This document shows, one piece after another, positions 50,102 to 62,506 of a stretch of DNA of 64,000 bases (position 1 is its first letter; every line of letters starts with the position of its first letter). Location: NCBI RefSeq assembly GCF_019693445.1, contig NZ_JAHRBL010000004.1, forward strand, positions 124,001 through 188,000. The letters run 5' to 3'. The stretch comes from Deinococcus aquaedulcis. Lineage in GTDB: Bacteria; Deinococcota; Deinococci; Deinococcales; Deinococcaceae. Made by a program: the position numbers and the translations under genes. The notes below the pieces were generated by a model that did no database searches, was not told the DNA's origin, and was given only the letters and a program-made list of their open reading frames with translations.

Positions 50102-50677
50102 ATGAGCGACCAGACGGGACAGCCCCTGGCGGGCAAAGTGATCGCCATTCTCGCCGCCGATGGGGTGGAACAGGTGGAGTTGGTGAAACCCAGGCAGGCC
50201 CTGGAAGCGGCCGGGGCCACCACCCACCTGATCAGCCTGAAGCCGGGCCAGATTCAGAGCATGGAAGGCGATCTGGTGCCCAGGGAGAAGTACGACGTGG
50301 ACCACACGGTCACGCAGGCCAGCCCCAGCGACTACGACGGCCTGCTGCTGCCCGGCGGCACCGTGAACCCCGACAAGCTGCGCCTGGACCCCTACGCCAT
50401 GCAGTTTGTGCGCGCCTTTTACGACCACGGCCAGCCCATTGCCGCCATCTGCCACGGCCCCTGGAGCCTCAGCGAAACTGGCATTGCCAAGGGCCTGAAG
50501 ATGACCAGCTGGCCCAGCCTGAAGCACGAGCTGGGGCTGGCCGGCGCGGAGTGGGTGGACCAGCAAGTCGTGGTGGACCGGGGCATTGTGACCAGCCGCA
50601 AGCCGGACGACCTGCCTGCGTTCATCGAGAAGATGATTGAAGAGTTTCAGGAAGGCGACCACAGCAGCAAGCGGTAA
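50102..50677 (+). CDS. DJ-1/PfpI-family protein
   Basis: 191 residues. Class-I glutamine-amidotransferase-like fold with [22 protein letters not shown], the nucleophile elbow [11 protein letters not shown] (Cys in ICHG) and [24 protein letters not shown]. YhbO/YraA/PfpI relatives act as stress chaperones or deglycases. ATG 50102; no clear Shine-Dalgarno site. Confidence 0.9.
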   Translation: MSDQTGQPLAGKVIAILAADGVEQVELVKPRQALEAAGATTHLISLKPGQIQSMEGDLVPREKYDVDHTVTQASPSDYDGLLLPGGTVNPDKLRLDPYAMQFVRAFYDHGQPIAAICHGPWSLSETGIAKGLKMTSWPSLKHELGLAGAEWVDQQVVVDRGIVTSRKPDDLPAFIEKMIEEFQEGDHSSKR

Positions 50678-50791
50678 AGGGGGAGAGGCGGGCGCCGGAA
50701 GAGGGCGGCCCGCCTTTTGCCTGCATATCTGGGCTTGTGATGGTTTAGAAGTGCTGTGCTGGACGGCGTGAATCGGGTGGGCGTGTGGGGC

Positions 50792-50820
50792 TTGACGCCG
50801 GGTGCATACCGGGCTATCTT
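50792..50820 (+). promoter_or_regulatory. Near-consensus promoter without a gene
   Basis: TTGACG (50792-50797), 17 bp, TATCTT (50815-50820). The expected start is about 50827, just before the terminator hairpin at 50831, so the transcript would be only a few tens of bases. Confidence 0.5.
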
Positions 50821-50830
50821 GGTTTTATCA

Positions 50831-50858
50831 CCGCCGAAGAAGGCGGGTTTTTTGTTTT
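50831..50858 (+). terminator. Rho-independent terminator directly after that promoter
   Basis: CCGCC (50831-50835) pairs with GGCGG (50842-50846), followed by GTTTTTTGTTTTG. The T-run is one of the best in the window. Confidence 0.75.
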
Positions 50859-50867
50859 GGGCTGCGG

Positions 50868-51010
<143 letters not shown>

Positions 51011-51085
51011 CCCGGACGCTGCGCGTCCAAGGGCTGGCGGCCATTTGCGGTGGTTTGAGGGTTGGGAACGCTTCAGGCGGCTGAT

Positions 51086-51265
51086 CTACTTTTTTAAAAG
51101 ACGAATCGTGACAACGCGCTGCATATGTTCGCGGTCGGCGCCCCACATGGCCCGTAGGCGAAACACTTCCATGATGCGTTCCTCGGGCGTACGGTCACGC
51201 CATTCGGCTGCAGCTGGAGGCTCGGTGCCCTTCTGGTAAATCTTGGCGGTGGCTTTGCGAGGCAT
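51086..51265 (-). CDS. Small orphan gene, 59 aa (antitoxin-companion-like)
   Basis: The frame reads MPRKATAKIYQKGTEPPAAA, then WRDRTPEERIMEVFRLRAMWGADREHM (in pieces) and ends QRVVTIRLLKK. It resembles the short proteins (pattern K-x-Y-x-KG...W...P.ER...E.LR...QRV..I...K) that commonly accompany AbiEii/nucleotidyl-transferase genes in toxin-antitoxin pairs. Here it stands alone. The start is ATG 51265. Its 3' end overlaps the repeat region. It is shorter than usual ORF cut-offs, so it would be missed by simple calling. Confidence 0.6.
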   Translation of the reverse strand: MPRKATAKIYQKGTEPPAAAEWRDRTPEERIMEVFRLRAMWGADREHMQRVVTIRLLKK

Positions 51266-51284
51266 GCGGCATCAGCCTAAAACG

Positions 51285-51695
51285 TCATGCCCCAGCGGGC
51301 AGCGGCTTTTTAGCCTTTGCCTCGTGCTTGGCCCATTGCAGCGCCGCCCAGAGGTCCACCCCAGTCACCGCCACCACCGAGGCCAGGGCCACCCCCGCAT
51401 TCGCGCGCTTGGGGTTGCTGGCGCCCAGCGCCGGCAGCAGCGTGGCAATGTCCAACACATCCCCCGCCACCCGTGCCCACAGCCATTTGCCGGTGCCGGT
51501 CTGGGTCAGCAGCGCGGTGCCGGCGCCAATCTCGCGCACCCCGTACAGGCGCAGCAGCCCTTCTCGGCCCTCCATGCCCAGCGTGCGGGCCAGGGCCCCT
51601 GGCGCCGCCGCTTCCAGCCCGCCCAGGCCCAGGCTGAAGTAGCCTAGGAAATTGGTGACGCGGTTCAGGACGGTGGTCGGGGATGGGTTCGTCAT
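51285..51695 (-). CDS. DUF4267-like small membrane protein
   Basis: 136 residues. NRVTNFLGYFSLGLGGLEAAAPGALARTLGM, LLRLYGVREIGAGTALLTQ and WLWARVAGDVLDIATLLPAL give three to four hydrophobic segments, like the membrane half of the cyclase/dehydrase-type proteins (DUF4267). Function unknown. Start ATG 51695. Confidence 0.7.
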   Translation of the reverse strand: MTNPSPTTVLNRVTNFLGYFSLGLGGLEAAAPGALARTLGMEGREGLLRLYGVREIGAGTALLTQTGTGKWLWARVAGDVLDIATLLPALGASNPKRANAGVALASVVAVTGVDLWAALQWAKHEAKAKKPLPAGA

Positions 51696-51830
51696 GGGGG
51701 CATGATCGGTGTGGCAGGTGAAAAGCGGAGGGGGAGCAGATTGACGGCATCCTCAAAAAACTAGCTGCACCACGAGAAAAGGCTCAGGGCCTGTTAAAGA
51801 CTGCCCCTTGGCGTGCGGCAGGCCGCAACG

Positions 51831-51863
51831 AAAAACAACGGCTCCCAAACTGAGGAACCGTTG
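51831..51863 (-). terminator. Terminator of the gcvT-gcvH-gcvP operon
   Basis: On the minus strand CAACGGTTCC (51863 downwards) pairs with GGGAGCCGTTG with a G-U pair, followed by TTTTTCG. It lies 24 bases after the gcvP stop. Confidence 0.8.
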
Positions 51864-51886
51864 CTGGTTGAAGGCCGTGGGTTGGT

Positions 51887-54754
<2,868 letters not shown>

Positions 54755-54777
54755 GGGGACTCCTGGGAAGGGCTCTG

Positions 54778-54869
54778 GGCTGTGGGCCATGAGCCATGAG
54801 GAAAAGGCGGCAGAACAAAGGAGCCTGTGGGCGCACGGCCCCAAGGCTCAAAGCTCATGGCTCACAGCC
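54778..54869. repeat. Long imperfect hairpin between gcvH and gcvP
   Basis: Left arm 54778-54800 (GGCTGTGGGCCATGAGCCAT...) and right arm 54847-54869 form a 23-bp imperfect stem. Built from CCATGAG/CTCATGG units also seen near 34930 and 35085. Confidence 0.6.
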
Positions 54870-54873
54870 TCTG

Positions 54874-55236
54874 TCAGCCGTTCGCGCTGGCGTAGGCTTC
54901 GGCGTCCATCAGGTCGCCCTCGCCCGTCACATCCAGCTTGAACAGCCAGCCGCCCTCGTAGGGGGCGCTGTTCACCAGTTCGGGGCTGGCGGTCAGGGCG
55001 TCGTTCACGGCGACCACGGTGCCGCTGGCCGGGGCGTAGATGTCGCTGGCGGTCTTCACGCTTTCGACCACCGCAATCGTCTCGCCGGCTTCGACTGCGC
55101 GGCCCACTTCGGGCAGCTCGACGTACACCACGTCGCCCAGCTGCTCCTGCGCAAAGTCGGTGATGCCCACGGTGCCGTCTGCAGAGAGCCATTCGTGCGA
55201 GGCGGCGTATTTCAGGTCAGAGGGGGTGTTCGTCAT
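54874..55236 (-). CDS. gcvH: Glycine cleavage system H protein
   Basis: 120 residues. Lipoyl-carrier protein: the lipoylated Lys is in [14 protein letters not shown], with [20 protein letters not shown] before it and [10 protein letters not shown] after. Carries the aminomethyl intermediate between GcvP and GcvT. ATG 55236 has AGGAGA 7 bases upstream. Middle gene of the gcv operon. Confidence 0.97.
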   Translation of the reverse strand: MTNTPSDLKYAASHEWLSADGTVGITDFAQEQLGDVVYVELPEVGRAVEAGETIAVVESVKTASDIYAPASGTVVAVNDALTASPELVNSAPYEGGWLFKLDVTGEGDLMDAEAYASANG

Positions 55237-55268
55237 ATCAGGTTCTCCTGTGGGGAATTCGGTTCACT

Positions 55269-55342
55269 GTAAGTGGTGAGTGGAAAGTGGTCAGTGGGTG
55301 GTCCTGCGGTGTGGTCTCCACTCACCACTGACCACTTCCCAC

Positions 55343-55346
<4 letters not shown>
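55269..55346. repeat. Long imperfect hairpin between gcvT and gcvH
   Basis: Left arm 55269-55297 and right arm 55318-55346 share GTAAGTGG and AAGTGGTCAGTGG blocks with one TGAGTGG unit shifted. A related stem (GTGGGCAGTGG/CCACTGCCCAC) is between hisF and hisIE at 63207-63249. Confidence 0.6.
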
Positions 55347-56413
<1,067 letters not shown>

Positions 56414-56419
56414 GGGAAA

Positions 56420-56425
56420 ATCGTA
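56420..56425 (-). promoter_or_regulatory. Putative leaderless -10 box of the gcv operon
   Basis: TACGAT on the minus strand, 6 bases before ATG 56413. Confidence 0.5.
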
Positions 56426-56483
56426 GCGGAACGGGTGGTCAGCCGTCCGGGGGGTTTGGACGAAAGGTCAAGGGGGCCAGGAG

Positions 56484-56927
56484 ATGCAGGTGCAGAAAAA
56501 TGACGTGCAGGTGCAGTCAGAAAGCGTAGCCACCACGGTCTATGAAAGGCTGACGGAGCAAGCGGTCTCCGCCCTACGTGCGGGGCGTCCGCCCGCAGAC
56601 GCCTGGGCCTGGGCCCAAACGCAGGTGGAGGGCCGCCAGAGTACGCTGAACAAGGGCTGCCCGCGTTCAACTTTCGTGTCGCTAGCCGAACACGGGTATG
56701 TGACGGTTTACTTGCCCGGAGAAGCGGCGTCAGCGCTGAGCCTGAACGCGCAGCATGCCCTGGTCGCCGCCGCAGTGCAGCGCGAGCACCCTGAGGTGCT
56801 GAACAACAAGCGGGCCTGGTGGGAGGCCACCCAGCGCAGAAGCGGAATAACACGTAAAGGTGAAAACGGTGTTCTGGACGTACTCCGCGCCCTGATCCGG
56901 CTGGGCGTGTTTCGGGCCCAGCCTTGA
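56484..56927 (+). CDS. Hypothetical protein with KGCPR motif, 147 aa
   Basis: Small helical protein: [40 protein letters not shown] and a C-terminal [16 protein letters not shown]. The KGCPR...FL pattern is found in a family of short bacterial proteins that may be DUF6979; I am not sure of the number. ATG 56484; GGGGG lies about 8 bases upstream. Its stop overlaps the TTG start of the next gene (TTGA). Confidence 0.65.
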   Translation: MQVQKNDVQVQSESVATTVYERLTEQAVSALRAGRPPADAWAWAQTQVEGRQSTLNKGCPRSTFVSLAEHGYVTVYLPGEAASALSLNAQHALVAAAVQREHPEVLNNKRAWWEATQRRSGITRKGENGVLDVLRALIRLGVFRAQP

Positions 56928-57460
56928 GCGCCTCGCACCTCCTGGCCCTGTTGCCCCCACCCGCTCTGGCGGAGCAGGTCGTGGCCTTCCGGGCCGCGCA
57001 CGGCATTCGGGACGCCGCCGCCACCCCGCATGTCACGGTCAAGGCGCGCAGCGGGTTGGGCGAGGACCTGGCGTGGGTATCCCAGGCGCGCGCGGTGGCG
57101 GCACAGGTCTCGCCGGTGGCCCTCACCATCGGCGGGCCGCGCCTCTTTCGCAACGGGACGGCGCTGTACCTGCAGGTGCACAGTCCAGAGGCGGTGGGCT
57201 TGCACCTCGCGCTGCTGGCCGCCCTGAACCCTGCCGAACGCTTCGGCTATGAGGGCCCGGGGATGACACCGCACCTGTCGGTGGCGCTGGGGCGGCGGGG
57301 GGTGGACCTGGGGGCCCTGCTGGCCGCCGCGCAGGTCACCTTTGCCGATCTGGAGGCCCAGCCGCTGACCTTCACGGCCACTGAACTGGTCTGGCTGCGA
57401 AAGGCCGGGCCCGGTGCCGTCTATCTTCCGTTGGAGGCGTGGCCGCTGGAGGGCGGGTAG
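56924..57460 (+). CDS. 2'-5' RNA ligase/phosphoesterase-like protein
   Basis: 178 residues of the 2H phosphoesterase superfamily. The two HxT/S motifs are PHVTVKAR and PHLSVALG, with paired halves typical of LigT/ThpR. It may act on 2'-5' linked or cyclic phosphates. Start TTG 56924 overlaps the previous stop. The TAG stop 57458-57460 is also the first half of the -10 box for the NUDIX gene. Confidence 0.87.
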   Translation: MSASHLLALLPPPALAEQVVAFRAAHGIRDAAATPHVTVKARSGLGEDLAWVSQARAVAAQVSPVALTIGGPRLFRNGTALYLQVHSPEAVGLHLALLAALNPAERFGYEGPGMTPHLSVALGRRGVDLGALLAAAQVTFADLEAQPLTFTATELVWLRKAGPGAVYLPLEAWPLEGG

Positions 57461-57463
57461 AGT
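57458..57463 (+). promoter_or_regulatory. Putative leaderless -10 box of the NUDIX gene, overlapping a stop codon
   Basis: TAGAGT; its TAG is the stop codon of the upstream gene. Six bases later is ATG 57470. Confidence 0.5.
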
Positions 57464-57469
57464 CACCCC

Positions 57470-58093
57470 ATGCCCACCTTGGCCCAGCTCCGCGAGTTGC
57501 AGTCCATTGCCCAGGCCGGGCTGACCTACACCCGCGACCCCTACGACCGCCAGCGCTTCGAGCGCCTGCGCGACCTGACCGCCGAGTTGCTGGCCGAGCA
57601 GACAGGGCAGGCCCCCGCCGAGGTGGCGGCCCTGCTGCGGGTGGAGGAAGGCTACCTGACCCCCAAGGTGGACGTGCGCGCCGTGGTGCTGAACACCCGG
57701 GGCGAGGTGCTGCTGACCCGCGAGGCCGCCGACGGCCGCTGGAGCCTGCCCGGCGGCTGGGCCGACCCCGGCGAGAGCCCGCGCCAGATCGCGGTGCGCG
57801 AGGTCTGGGAGGAAACGGGGCGACAGGTGCGTGCCCTGCGCCTGCTGGCTGTGCTGGACAAGGCCCAGCATCCCCACCCGCCGGACCTGTGGGCGGTGTA
57901 CAAGCTGTTCCTGCACTGCGAGCTGACCGGGCCAGAAGATGGGGCGCACGCCGCCAACCTGGAAACCACCGACAGCGGCTTTTTCCCCCTGGATGCCCTG
58001 CCCCCTCTGAGCCTGAGCCGCAATCTGCCCCAGCAGGTCCAGCGCGCCGCCGAACTGGCCCGGCACCCCGCGCTGGGGGTGGATGTGGACTGA
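57470..58093 (+). CDS. NUDIX hydrolase with N-terminal helical domain
   Basis: 207 residues. The Nudix box G96-W-A-D-P-G-E ... R-E-x-x-E-E-x-G (residues 96-117) is complete. The first 60 residues are helical ([20 protein letters not shown]...), the Nudix_N_2-like extension seen in ADP-ribose/nucleotide-sugar hydrolases. Substrate probably a nucleoside diphosphate derivative. ATG 57470. Confidence 0.9.
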   Translation: MPTLAQLRELQSIAQAGLTYTRDPYDRQRFERLRDLTAELLAEQTGQAPAEVAALLRVEEGYLTPKVDVRAVVLNTRGEVLLTREAADGRWSLPGGWADPGESPRQIAVREVWEETGRQVRALRLLAVLDKAQHPHPPDLWAVYKLFLHCELTGPEDGAHAANLETTDSGFFPLDALPPLSLSRNLPQQVQRAAELARHPALGVDVD

Positions 58094-58139
58094 ACGCCCG
58101 CCTACCGTCTGCCGCGCTGGAAAGGGCTTGACTGACGGA

Positions 58140-58775
58140 ATGAACGTGCTGATTGTTGGGGCGACGGGGGGCATCGGGGCGGCCACCGCGCGGGCGTTCG
58201 CCCAGGCGGGGGCTTCGCTGACGCTCTCTGGGCGGGACGAAGCGCGCCTGTCGGCGCTGGCCGGCGAACTGGGCGCGCATGCCAAAGGGGCCGACCTGGG
58301 CTACGAGAGCCATGTGCGGGCGCTCTTTGAAGGGCTGCCGGCGCCGGTAGACACCCTGGTCTACGCCGCTGGGGCCGCCCACCCCGAACCGCTGGCCGGG
58401 GCCGACCCCGCCCAGGTGCGCGCAGTGTGGAACGCCAATTATTTTGGGGCGCTGTGGGTGCTCAAGCACGGCCTGGGGCGGCTGCATCCGGGCGGGCGCG
58501 TGTATCTGCTGGGCGCCCGCCCCGAACTGGTCACGGCGCGCGGCTTTACCCAGTACGCCGCCAGCAAGGCCGCCCTGGCCCGCGCCGCCGATATTGCCCG
58601 GCTGGAACACCGGGGCCTGGGCCTGACGCTGGTGCTGCCACCAGCGGTGGACACGGGGCTGTGGGCCCAGGTGGGCCGGGCGCCCAAGGGGGCGCTGGCG
58701 CCCGAAGCGGTGGCGCAGGCCATCGTGGCGGACCGGGCGGGGCCAGCGCAGGCCGAACTGCGCGTAGAGGGCTGA
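58140..58775 (+). CDS. Short-chain dehydrogenase/reductase
   Basis: 211 residues. NAD(P) motif VGATGGIGAATARAF near the N-terminus, DTLVYAAGAAHPE (NNAG equivalent), and catalytic Tyr/Lys in TQYAASKAALARAAD. Substrate not known. ATG 58140; a weak GACGG precedes it. The TGA stop 58773-58775 starts repeat copy C. Confidence 0.87.
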   Translation: MNVLIVGATGGIGAATARAFAQAGASLTLSGRDEARLSALAGELGAHAKGADLGYESHVRALFEGLPAPVDTLVYAAGAAHPEPLAGADPAQVRAVWNANYFGALWVLKHGLGRLHPGGRVYLLGARPELVTARGFTQYAASKAALARAADIARLEHRGLGLTLVLPPAVDTGLWAQVGRAPKGALAPEAVAQAIVADRAGPAQAELRVEG

Positions 58776-58916
58776 CAGCGGTGTTCCGTTCCACCCAGGG
58801 GAGAAACGCACCCCCCTCAACGCCACGCCAACCGCTCTCTGTCGCGGTGACTCGCGCCGCTCGCTCCACATGATCTGAAGGGTTAACCTCCAGGTCAGGT
58901 GGTGACCGTTCTGAGC
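58773..58916 (+). repeat. TGACAGCGG interspersed repeat, copy C
   Basis: About 144 bp. TGACAGCGGTGTTCCGTTCC start (its TGA is the stop of the SDR gene), CCCCCTCAACGCCACGCCAA core, ACATGATCTGAAGG distal part and end GTGACCGTTCTGAGC. Confidence 0.85.
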
Positions 58917-58918
58917 GC

Positions 58919-59599
58919 TTACCTCTCCTGTTGTTGGCGCGTCAATTCCAGCAACCCGTCCATCAGCCGGCGCTGGGCGCTGGCATACAGGGCCAGCATC
59001 AGCCCTTCGGCCAGGGCGCGGCTCAGGCGGCCTCGCAGCAGGTAGCGCCGCACCAGAATCAGCAGGTCCGAGGCCACGAACAGCCAGCCGCCCACCCGCA
59101 AGGCGCGGCCCGCCGCCGGGGCCAGCCGGGGGTCGGCGGCCAGCAGCGCCATCCCAGAGAGGAGTGTGCCGTAGCCGCTGAGCGTGGGCAGGCTGGCGCG
59201 GTCGTGCCGCAGCAGCAGGCCCAGGCCCAGCCCAGCGGCCCCCAGGCGCAGGGGCCACGCGCCCGCGTGCGGCCGGGCCCCGTGACGCCACAGCAGACCG
59301 AGATACGCCGTCTGGGCCAGCGCGTACCACGCTGCGCCACGCCGGAAGCCAGCGGGATACCCCTGGGGGTCCGGCAGGTGCGTGGCCGTGGCAATGTGCA
59401 GCCCACCCAGGCCCGATGCCCCCAGGGCTCCCAGCAGCAGAGCGGTATCAGTGCGTGACCGTGCCGGGGCCTGGGCCAGGACCTCGGTCATCAGGGCCAG
59501 GATCAGGCTGGTTTCGGCAGTCTGGTGGGCGCGGGCGTGGTCGGCCATGCCGGCTGCCACGGTAGCAGCGGCGCCCAGGCGAAAGGGCCAGCGGCTCAT
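58919..59599 (-). CDS. Lysoplasmalogenase-like membrane protein (TMEM86/YhhN)
   Basis: 226 residues with about seven to eight hydrophobic segments, e.g. [20 protein letters not shown] and [12 protein letters not shown], and the YhhN-type end [19 protein letters not shown] with charged Asp in the membrane. Human and bacterial relatives cleave lysoplasmalogens; function here inferred. ATG 59599 overlaps the cyclo-ligase stop (ATGA). Confidence 0.78.
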   Translation of the reverse strand: MSRWPFRLGAAATVAAGMADHARAHQTAETSLILALMTEVLAQAPARSRTDTALLLGALGASGLGGLHIATATHLPDPQGYPAGFRRGAAWYALAQTAYLGLLWRHGARPHAGAWPLRLGAAGLGLGLLLRHDRASLPTLSGYGTLLSGMALLAADPRLAPAAGRALRVGGWLFVASDLLILVRRYLLRGRLSRALAEGLMLALYASAQRRLMDGLLELTRQQQER

Positions 59600-60162
59600 G
59601 CCTCGCTCCGCCCGGTGGCCTGCACGCCGTCCTCGGTGGCCAGCCACGCCACCGGGCAGTCGTGGGGGTCCCGGGGCAGCGCGGGCACCAGCAGGGCCGC
59701 CGGGATCACGCCCACGGTCAGGCCCGCGAAACCGGGCAGCAGACGGTCATAAAAGCCGCCGCCGTAGCCCAGTCGCACCCCAGCGCGGTCATACGCCAGG
59801 GCGGGCAGCAGCGCGGCATCCACCGTGTCCAGTGGCACCTGCGGCGCGTCGGCCGGGGGTTGCAGGGCGCCAAAGCGGCTGGGCTCGGTGGCCGTGTGCC
59901 AGGGGTGTAGGGTCAGGTGCGGCTGCGGGCGAAAGCGGGCGCGGGTGGTCAGCAGTTCAAACTCGTCCGCCAGCGCGCAGAGGTCGGGCTCGCCCGCCAG
60001 CGCGCGGTAGGCCAGCACGCGCCGGGCGCCGTGGGATCGCAGAAAGGCCCGCAGGTGCGCGGTGATCGCCTCGGATGGGTCGGGAAGCCCGGCCCGAACC
60101 TCGCGCGCCCAGCGTCGCCATTCGGGTTTGGGGGCATCCAGAAGGGGCCTCAGCCCGCCCAC
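59596..60162 (-). CDS. 5-formyltetrahydrofolate cyclo-ligase
   Basis: 188 residues. Converts 5-formyl-THF to 5,10-methenyl-THF with ATP. Conserved segments: [40 protein letters not shown] and the C-terminal [12 protein letters not shown]. No ATG fits: GTG 60162 (used here) overlaps the phosphodiesterase gene by 13 bases without a clear ribosome site; CTG 60153 would give a 4-base CTGA overlap and is a serious alternative. Links to the gcv folate pathway biochemically. Confidence 0.87.
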   Translation of the reverse strand: MGGLRPLLDAPKPEWRRWAREVRAGLPDPSEAITAHLRAFLRSHGARRVLAYRALAGEPDLCALADEFELLTTRARFRPQPHLTLHPWHTATEPSRFGALQPPADAPQVPLDTVDAALLPALAYDRAGVRLGYGGGFYDRLLPGFAGLTVGVIPAALLVPALPRDPHDCPVAWLATEDGVQATGRSEA

Positions 60163-60941
60163 CGCTGGCCGTCGTGCAGGGTCACCCAGGGGGCGCGTTC
60201 GGGGGCGGCCGTAAAGGAGACCAGCCCCGCCTCCTCCTGCCAGTGGTGCAGCAGCGCCAGGGGCGGCTGGTACTGGATCACCAGCTTGTGGGGTTGCGCC
60301 CAGTCCGGCTGAAAGGTGGCGTCGGTGCCGGGGCAGGTCATGACCGTGGTGTGGGCAAAGCCAGCGGTGAGCGGCATATGCACGTGACCGGCCAGCACTC
60401 GCACCACCTGGGGGTGGCGCTGCACCACCTCGCACAGTTCCGCGCGCCCCCGCAGGCCAATAGCGTCCATCACCTGCAGGCCGCTCTGGATGGGCGGGTG
60501 GTGCATGAACAGCAGCGTGGGGCGCTCTGGGGCCTGGGCCAGCACCTCGTCCAGCCACGACAGGCGCGCGGCGCACAGTTGCCCCGCCCCCTGCCCCGGC
60601 CAGTGGGTGTCCAGCCCGATCAGGCGCAGCGGCCCGTCCTCTACGACGTACTGCAAAAAGCCGCTCAGCCCCTCGCCCGGCAGCGGAAAGCGCGCCAGCA
60701 TCTGGGCACGGTCGTCGTGGTTGCCGGGCACCACATACACCGGCATGGTCAGCGGCGAGAGCGCGGCCTGGAACGTCTCGTACTCTTCAGGAAGGCCGTG
60801 CTCGGTGCAGTCGCCGGTGATCAGCACGGCGTCGGGGGTGCGGGGCAGGGTGGTCAGAAAAGCCACGGCGCGGCGCAGCGCCTCGGCCTTGTGCGGCTGG
60901 GCGGTGTCCACATGCGTGTCACTGAGCTGGGCGATGAACAT
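60150..60941 (-). CDS. CpdA-like metallophosphoesterase
   Basis: 263 residues. Calcineurin-like metal motifs: LSDTHVD, ITGDCTE, PGNHDD, FMHHPP and AGHVHMP. This is the class-III cAMP phosphodiesterase/Icc layout, though activity cannot be told from motifs alone. ATG 60941; GAGG about 8 bases upstream. First gene of a three-gene run with the cyclo-ligase and YhhN-like gene. Confidence 0.88.
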   Translation of the reverse strand: MFIAQLSDTHVDTAQPHKAEALRRAVAFLTTLPRTPDAVLITGDCTEHGLPEEYETFQAALSPLTMPVYVVPGNHDDRAQMLARFPLPGEGLSGFLQYVVEDGPLRLIGLDTHWPGQGAGQLCAARLSWLDEVLAQAPERPTLLFMHHPPIQSGLQVMDAIGLRGRAELCEVVQRHPQVVRVLAGHVHMPLTAGFAHTTVMTCPGTDATFQPDWAQPHKLVIQYQPPLALLHHWQEEAGLVSFTAAPERAPWVTLHDGQRWAG

Positions 60942-61070
60942 GGGAGGGGGACCTCGTGGGGGAAGAAGACGGAGCAGGCGCGCAGAACAGAAGCAGGAGC
61001 GCGTGCCGGGGAATGAAGGCCTTCATTGTGGCAGGAACTCCCCGGGCACGCGAGCACAGCTGCGGCCATT

Positions 61071-61233
61071 CAGAGCGGGAACCACATGACCTGAAGGCGA
61101 ATCCTTCAGGTCATGTGGGGCGAGCGGACTTGCAAAGCTGCGGAGCAGAGCGAGTGACCGCGACAGACAGTGGTTGAAGTGGCGTTGAGGGGGCTCTCTT
61201 CCTCCCCTGGGCGGAACGGAAGACCGCTGTCAG
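61071..61233 (-). repeat. TGACAGCGG interspersed repeat, copy D (inverted)
   Basis: About 163 bp. Distal hairpin CCACATGACCTGAAGG (61082-61097) pairs with 61103-61118 as a 16-bp perfect stem. Contains GCGGACTTGCAAAGCTGCGG as in copy B. Ends GACCGCTGTCAG. Confidence 0.85.
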
Positions 61234-61234
61234 A

Positions 61235-61273
61235 CCACGCCCCGCGTTCCTGGCGCGGGAACGCGGGGCGTGG
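61235..61273 (-). terminator. Terminator of the DUF4394 gene
   Basis: CCACGCCCCGCGTTCC (61235-61250) and its complement (61258-61273): a 16-bp stem, 9 bases from the stop codon. Confidence 0.7.
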
Positions 61274-61282
61274 AAAGCGGCC

Positions 61283-62137
61283 TTACTGTGGGTTCAGTCC
61301 CAGCGCAAAGCTCTTGAGGCCCACGCCCACCGTGGTTTTCAGGGTGGCCCGGCCTGTGCCCAGGTCCACGGTGTAGAACGCCGTGCTGCCACTGCCCGCA
61401 GTGCTGAGGTAGGCGCTGCTGGCCCCAGCGATATCAAAGCCGGTCATGCCGGGCATGGCGTCCACGCCCAGCGCGCCGCGCGTGGTCAGCAGGCTGAAGT
61501 TGCCAGCCGGGCCAGTCGGGTTGTTGCTGTGAAGCACCAGGGCATCGGTGTCGGCGTCAATGGAAAACAGTTCGGTGGTGGTGCCCGCGTTCACCGCGCC
61601 GCTGGCGCTGTTGTTGAACGAATTCGTGTAGGCCGCCGCCACCAGATTGGGGTTGGGGGTGGCCGTTACGTAGGCGAAGGTGCCGTCGTTGGTGACCGTT
61701 CCAGCGGGCGAGGTGCCCGGGACCGGCGCGCTGGCCAGGGTCAGGCGGTAATTGCGGTCGGCGGTGCCCAGCACCCGCAGGCGGTTGGCCACGGGGTTGA
61801 AGTCCATCGCCACAGCGGCGTCGCCCAGGGTCGCGCTGTCGCGGGTGGCGGCGCCCGTCATGCTCAGGCGGTAGACGTTCCCCGCGCTGGACATGGCGTA
61901 CAGCATGTTGTCGGTGTTGCGCAGGTCCAGGTCCACCAGCGTTTCGCCGTTGCCCAGCCCCGTAATGGGCATGGTGCGCAGGCTGGCACTGGCATTGTCC
62001 AGGCCAAAGCTGACCAGCTGGCCCCCGGCACCCAGGCCGTAGACCACCTGACCGCTGGGGGCGGCCGGGGTCACTGGTGGATTGCAGGCAGCCAGAACGA
62101 GTGAAGACAGCACGGCAAGGGGCGCAGCATATTTCAT
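61283..62137 (-). CDS. DUF4394 lipoprotein
   Basis: 284 residues. Signal MKYAAPLAVLSSLVLAAC with lipobox. The body matches DUF4394 beta-propeller-like repeats: GGQLVSFGLDNASASLRTM, GETLVDLDLRNTDNMLYAM, DFNPVANRLRVLGTADRNYRL and NGTFAYVT-type segments. Extracellular role unknown. ATG 62137 with AGGAGGG about 8 bases upstream; an in-frame earlier start at 62194 gives a proline-rich lead and is less likely. Confidence 0.85.
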   Translation of the reverse strand: MKYAAPLAVLSSLVLAACNPPVTPAAPSGQVVYGLGAGGQLVSFGLDNASASLRTMPITGLGNGETLVDLDLRNTDNMLYAMSSAGNVYRLSMTGAATRDSATLGDAAVAMDFNPVANRLRVLGTADRNYRLTLASAPVPGTSPAGTVTNDGTFAYVTATPNPNLVAAAYTNSFNNSASGAVNAGTTTELFSIDADTDALVLHSNNPTGPAGNFSLLTTRGALGVDAMPGMTGFDIAGASSAYLSTAGSGSTAFYTVDLGTGRATLKTTVGVGLKSFALGLNPQ

Positions 62138-62506
62138 AAGGGTCCCTCCTGAGGTGGGGGAGGGCCCAGACCCTTCCTCAGGTGGCCGGGGCACTCCTGA
62201 TCAGGGGTAAGCGGTACGGGGAACGGCGGATCAGCCCCGCCGTTCATGCCTTCTTTAGGCTTGTGCTGCTGGGGCAGCTCTTCAGCCGGCGGCCGTCAAA
62301 GTCTGGATGTTTGTGAATTGGACTTGGACGGCACTGCAGATGAACAGCAGCCTGCTCTGAAGGGGGCAGGTCCCCCGGCAACCACCCAGGCGGGCCCGGC
62401 GCCGCTGTCTGCTGTGGCCCCCGCTCTGGTCGCCCGGGAGGGTTTGAGACTCCACACCCTCAAGCCCTCTGGGTTCTCCACCCTCAGCACTGGAAGGCCG
62501 TCCGGC
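62138..62506. other. Intergenic stretch before hisIE end (369 bp)
   Basis: A 9-bp hairpin GAACGGCGG/CCGCCGTTC (62221-62245) is the only clear structure. No gene seen; a stretch near 62300 is slightly A+T-richer. Confidence 0.4.

Larger units (their letters stand above)
60942..61282. other. Intergenic stretch with repeat copy D and terminator (341 bp)
   Basis: Repeat at 61071-61233 and the terminator hairpin 61235-61273. The first part (60942-61070) has no recognisable feature. Confidence 0.5.

Noticed and set aside
56414..56483. Glycine riboswitch upstream of gcvT
   Set aside because: Only about 70 bases separate the divergent genes, the -10 box is 6 bases from the ATG, and no aptamer-like pairing is seen.
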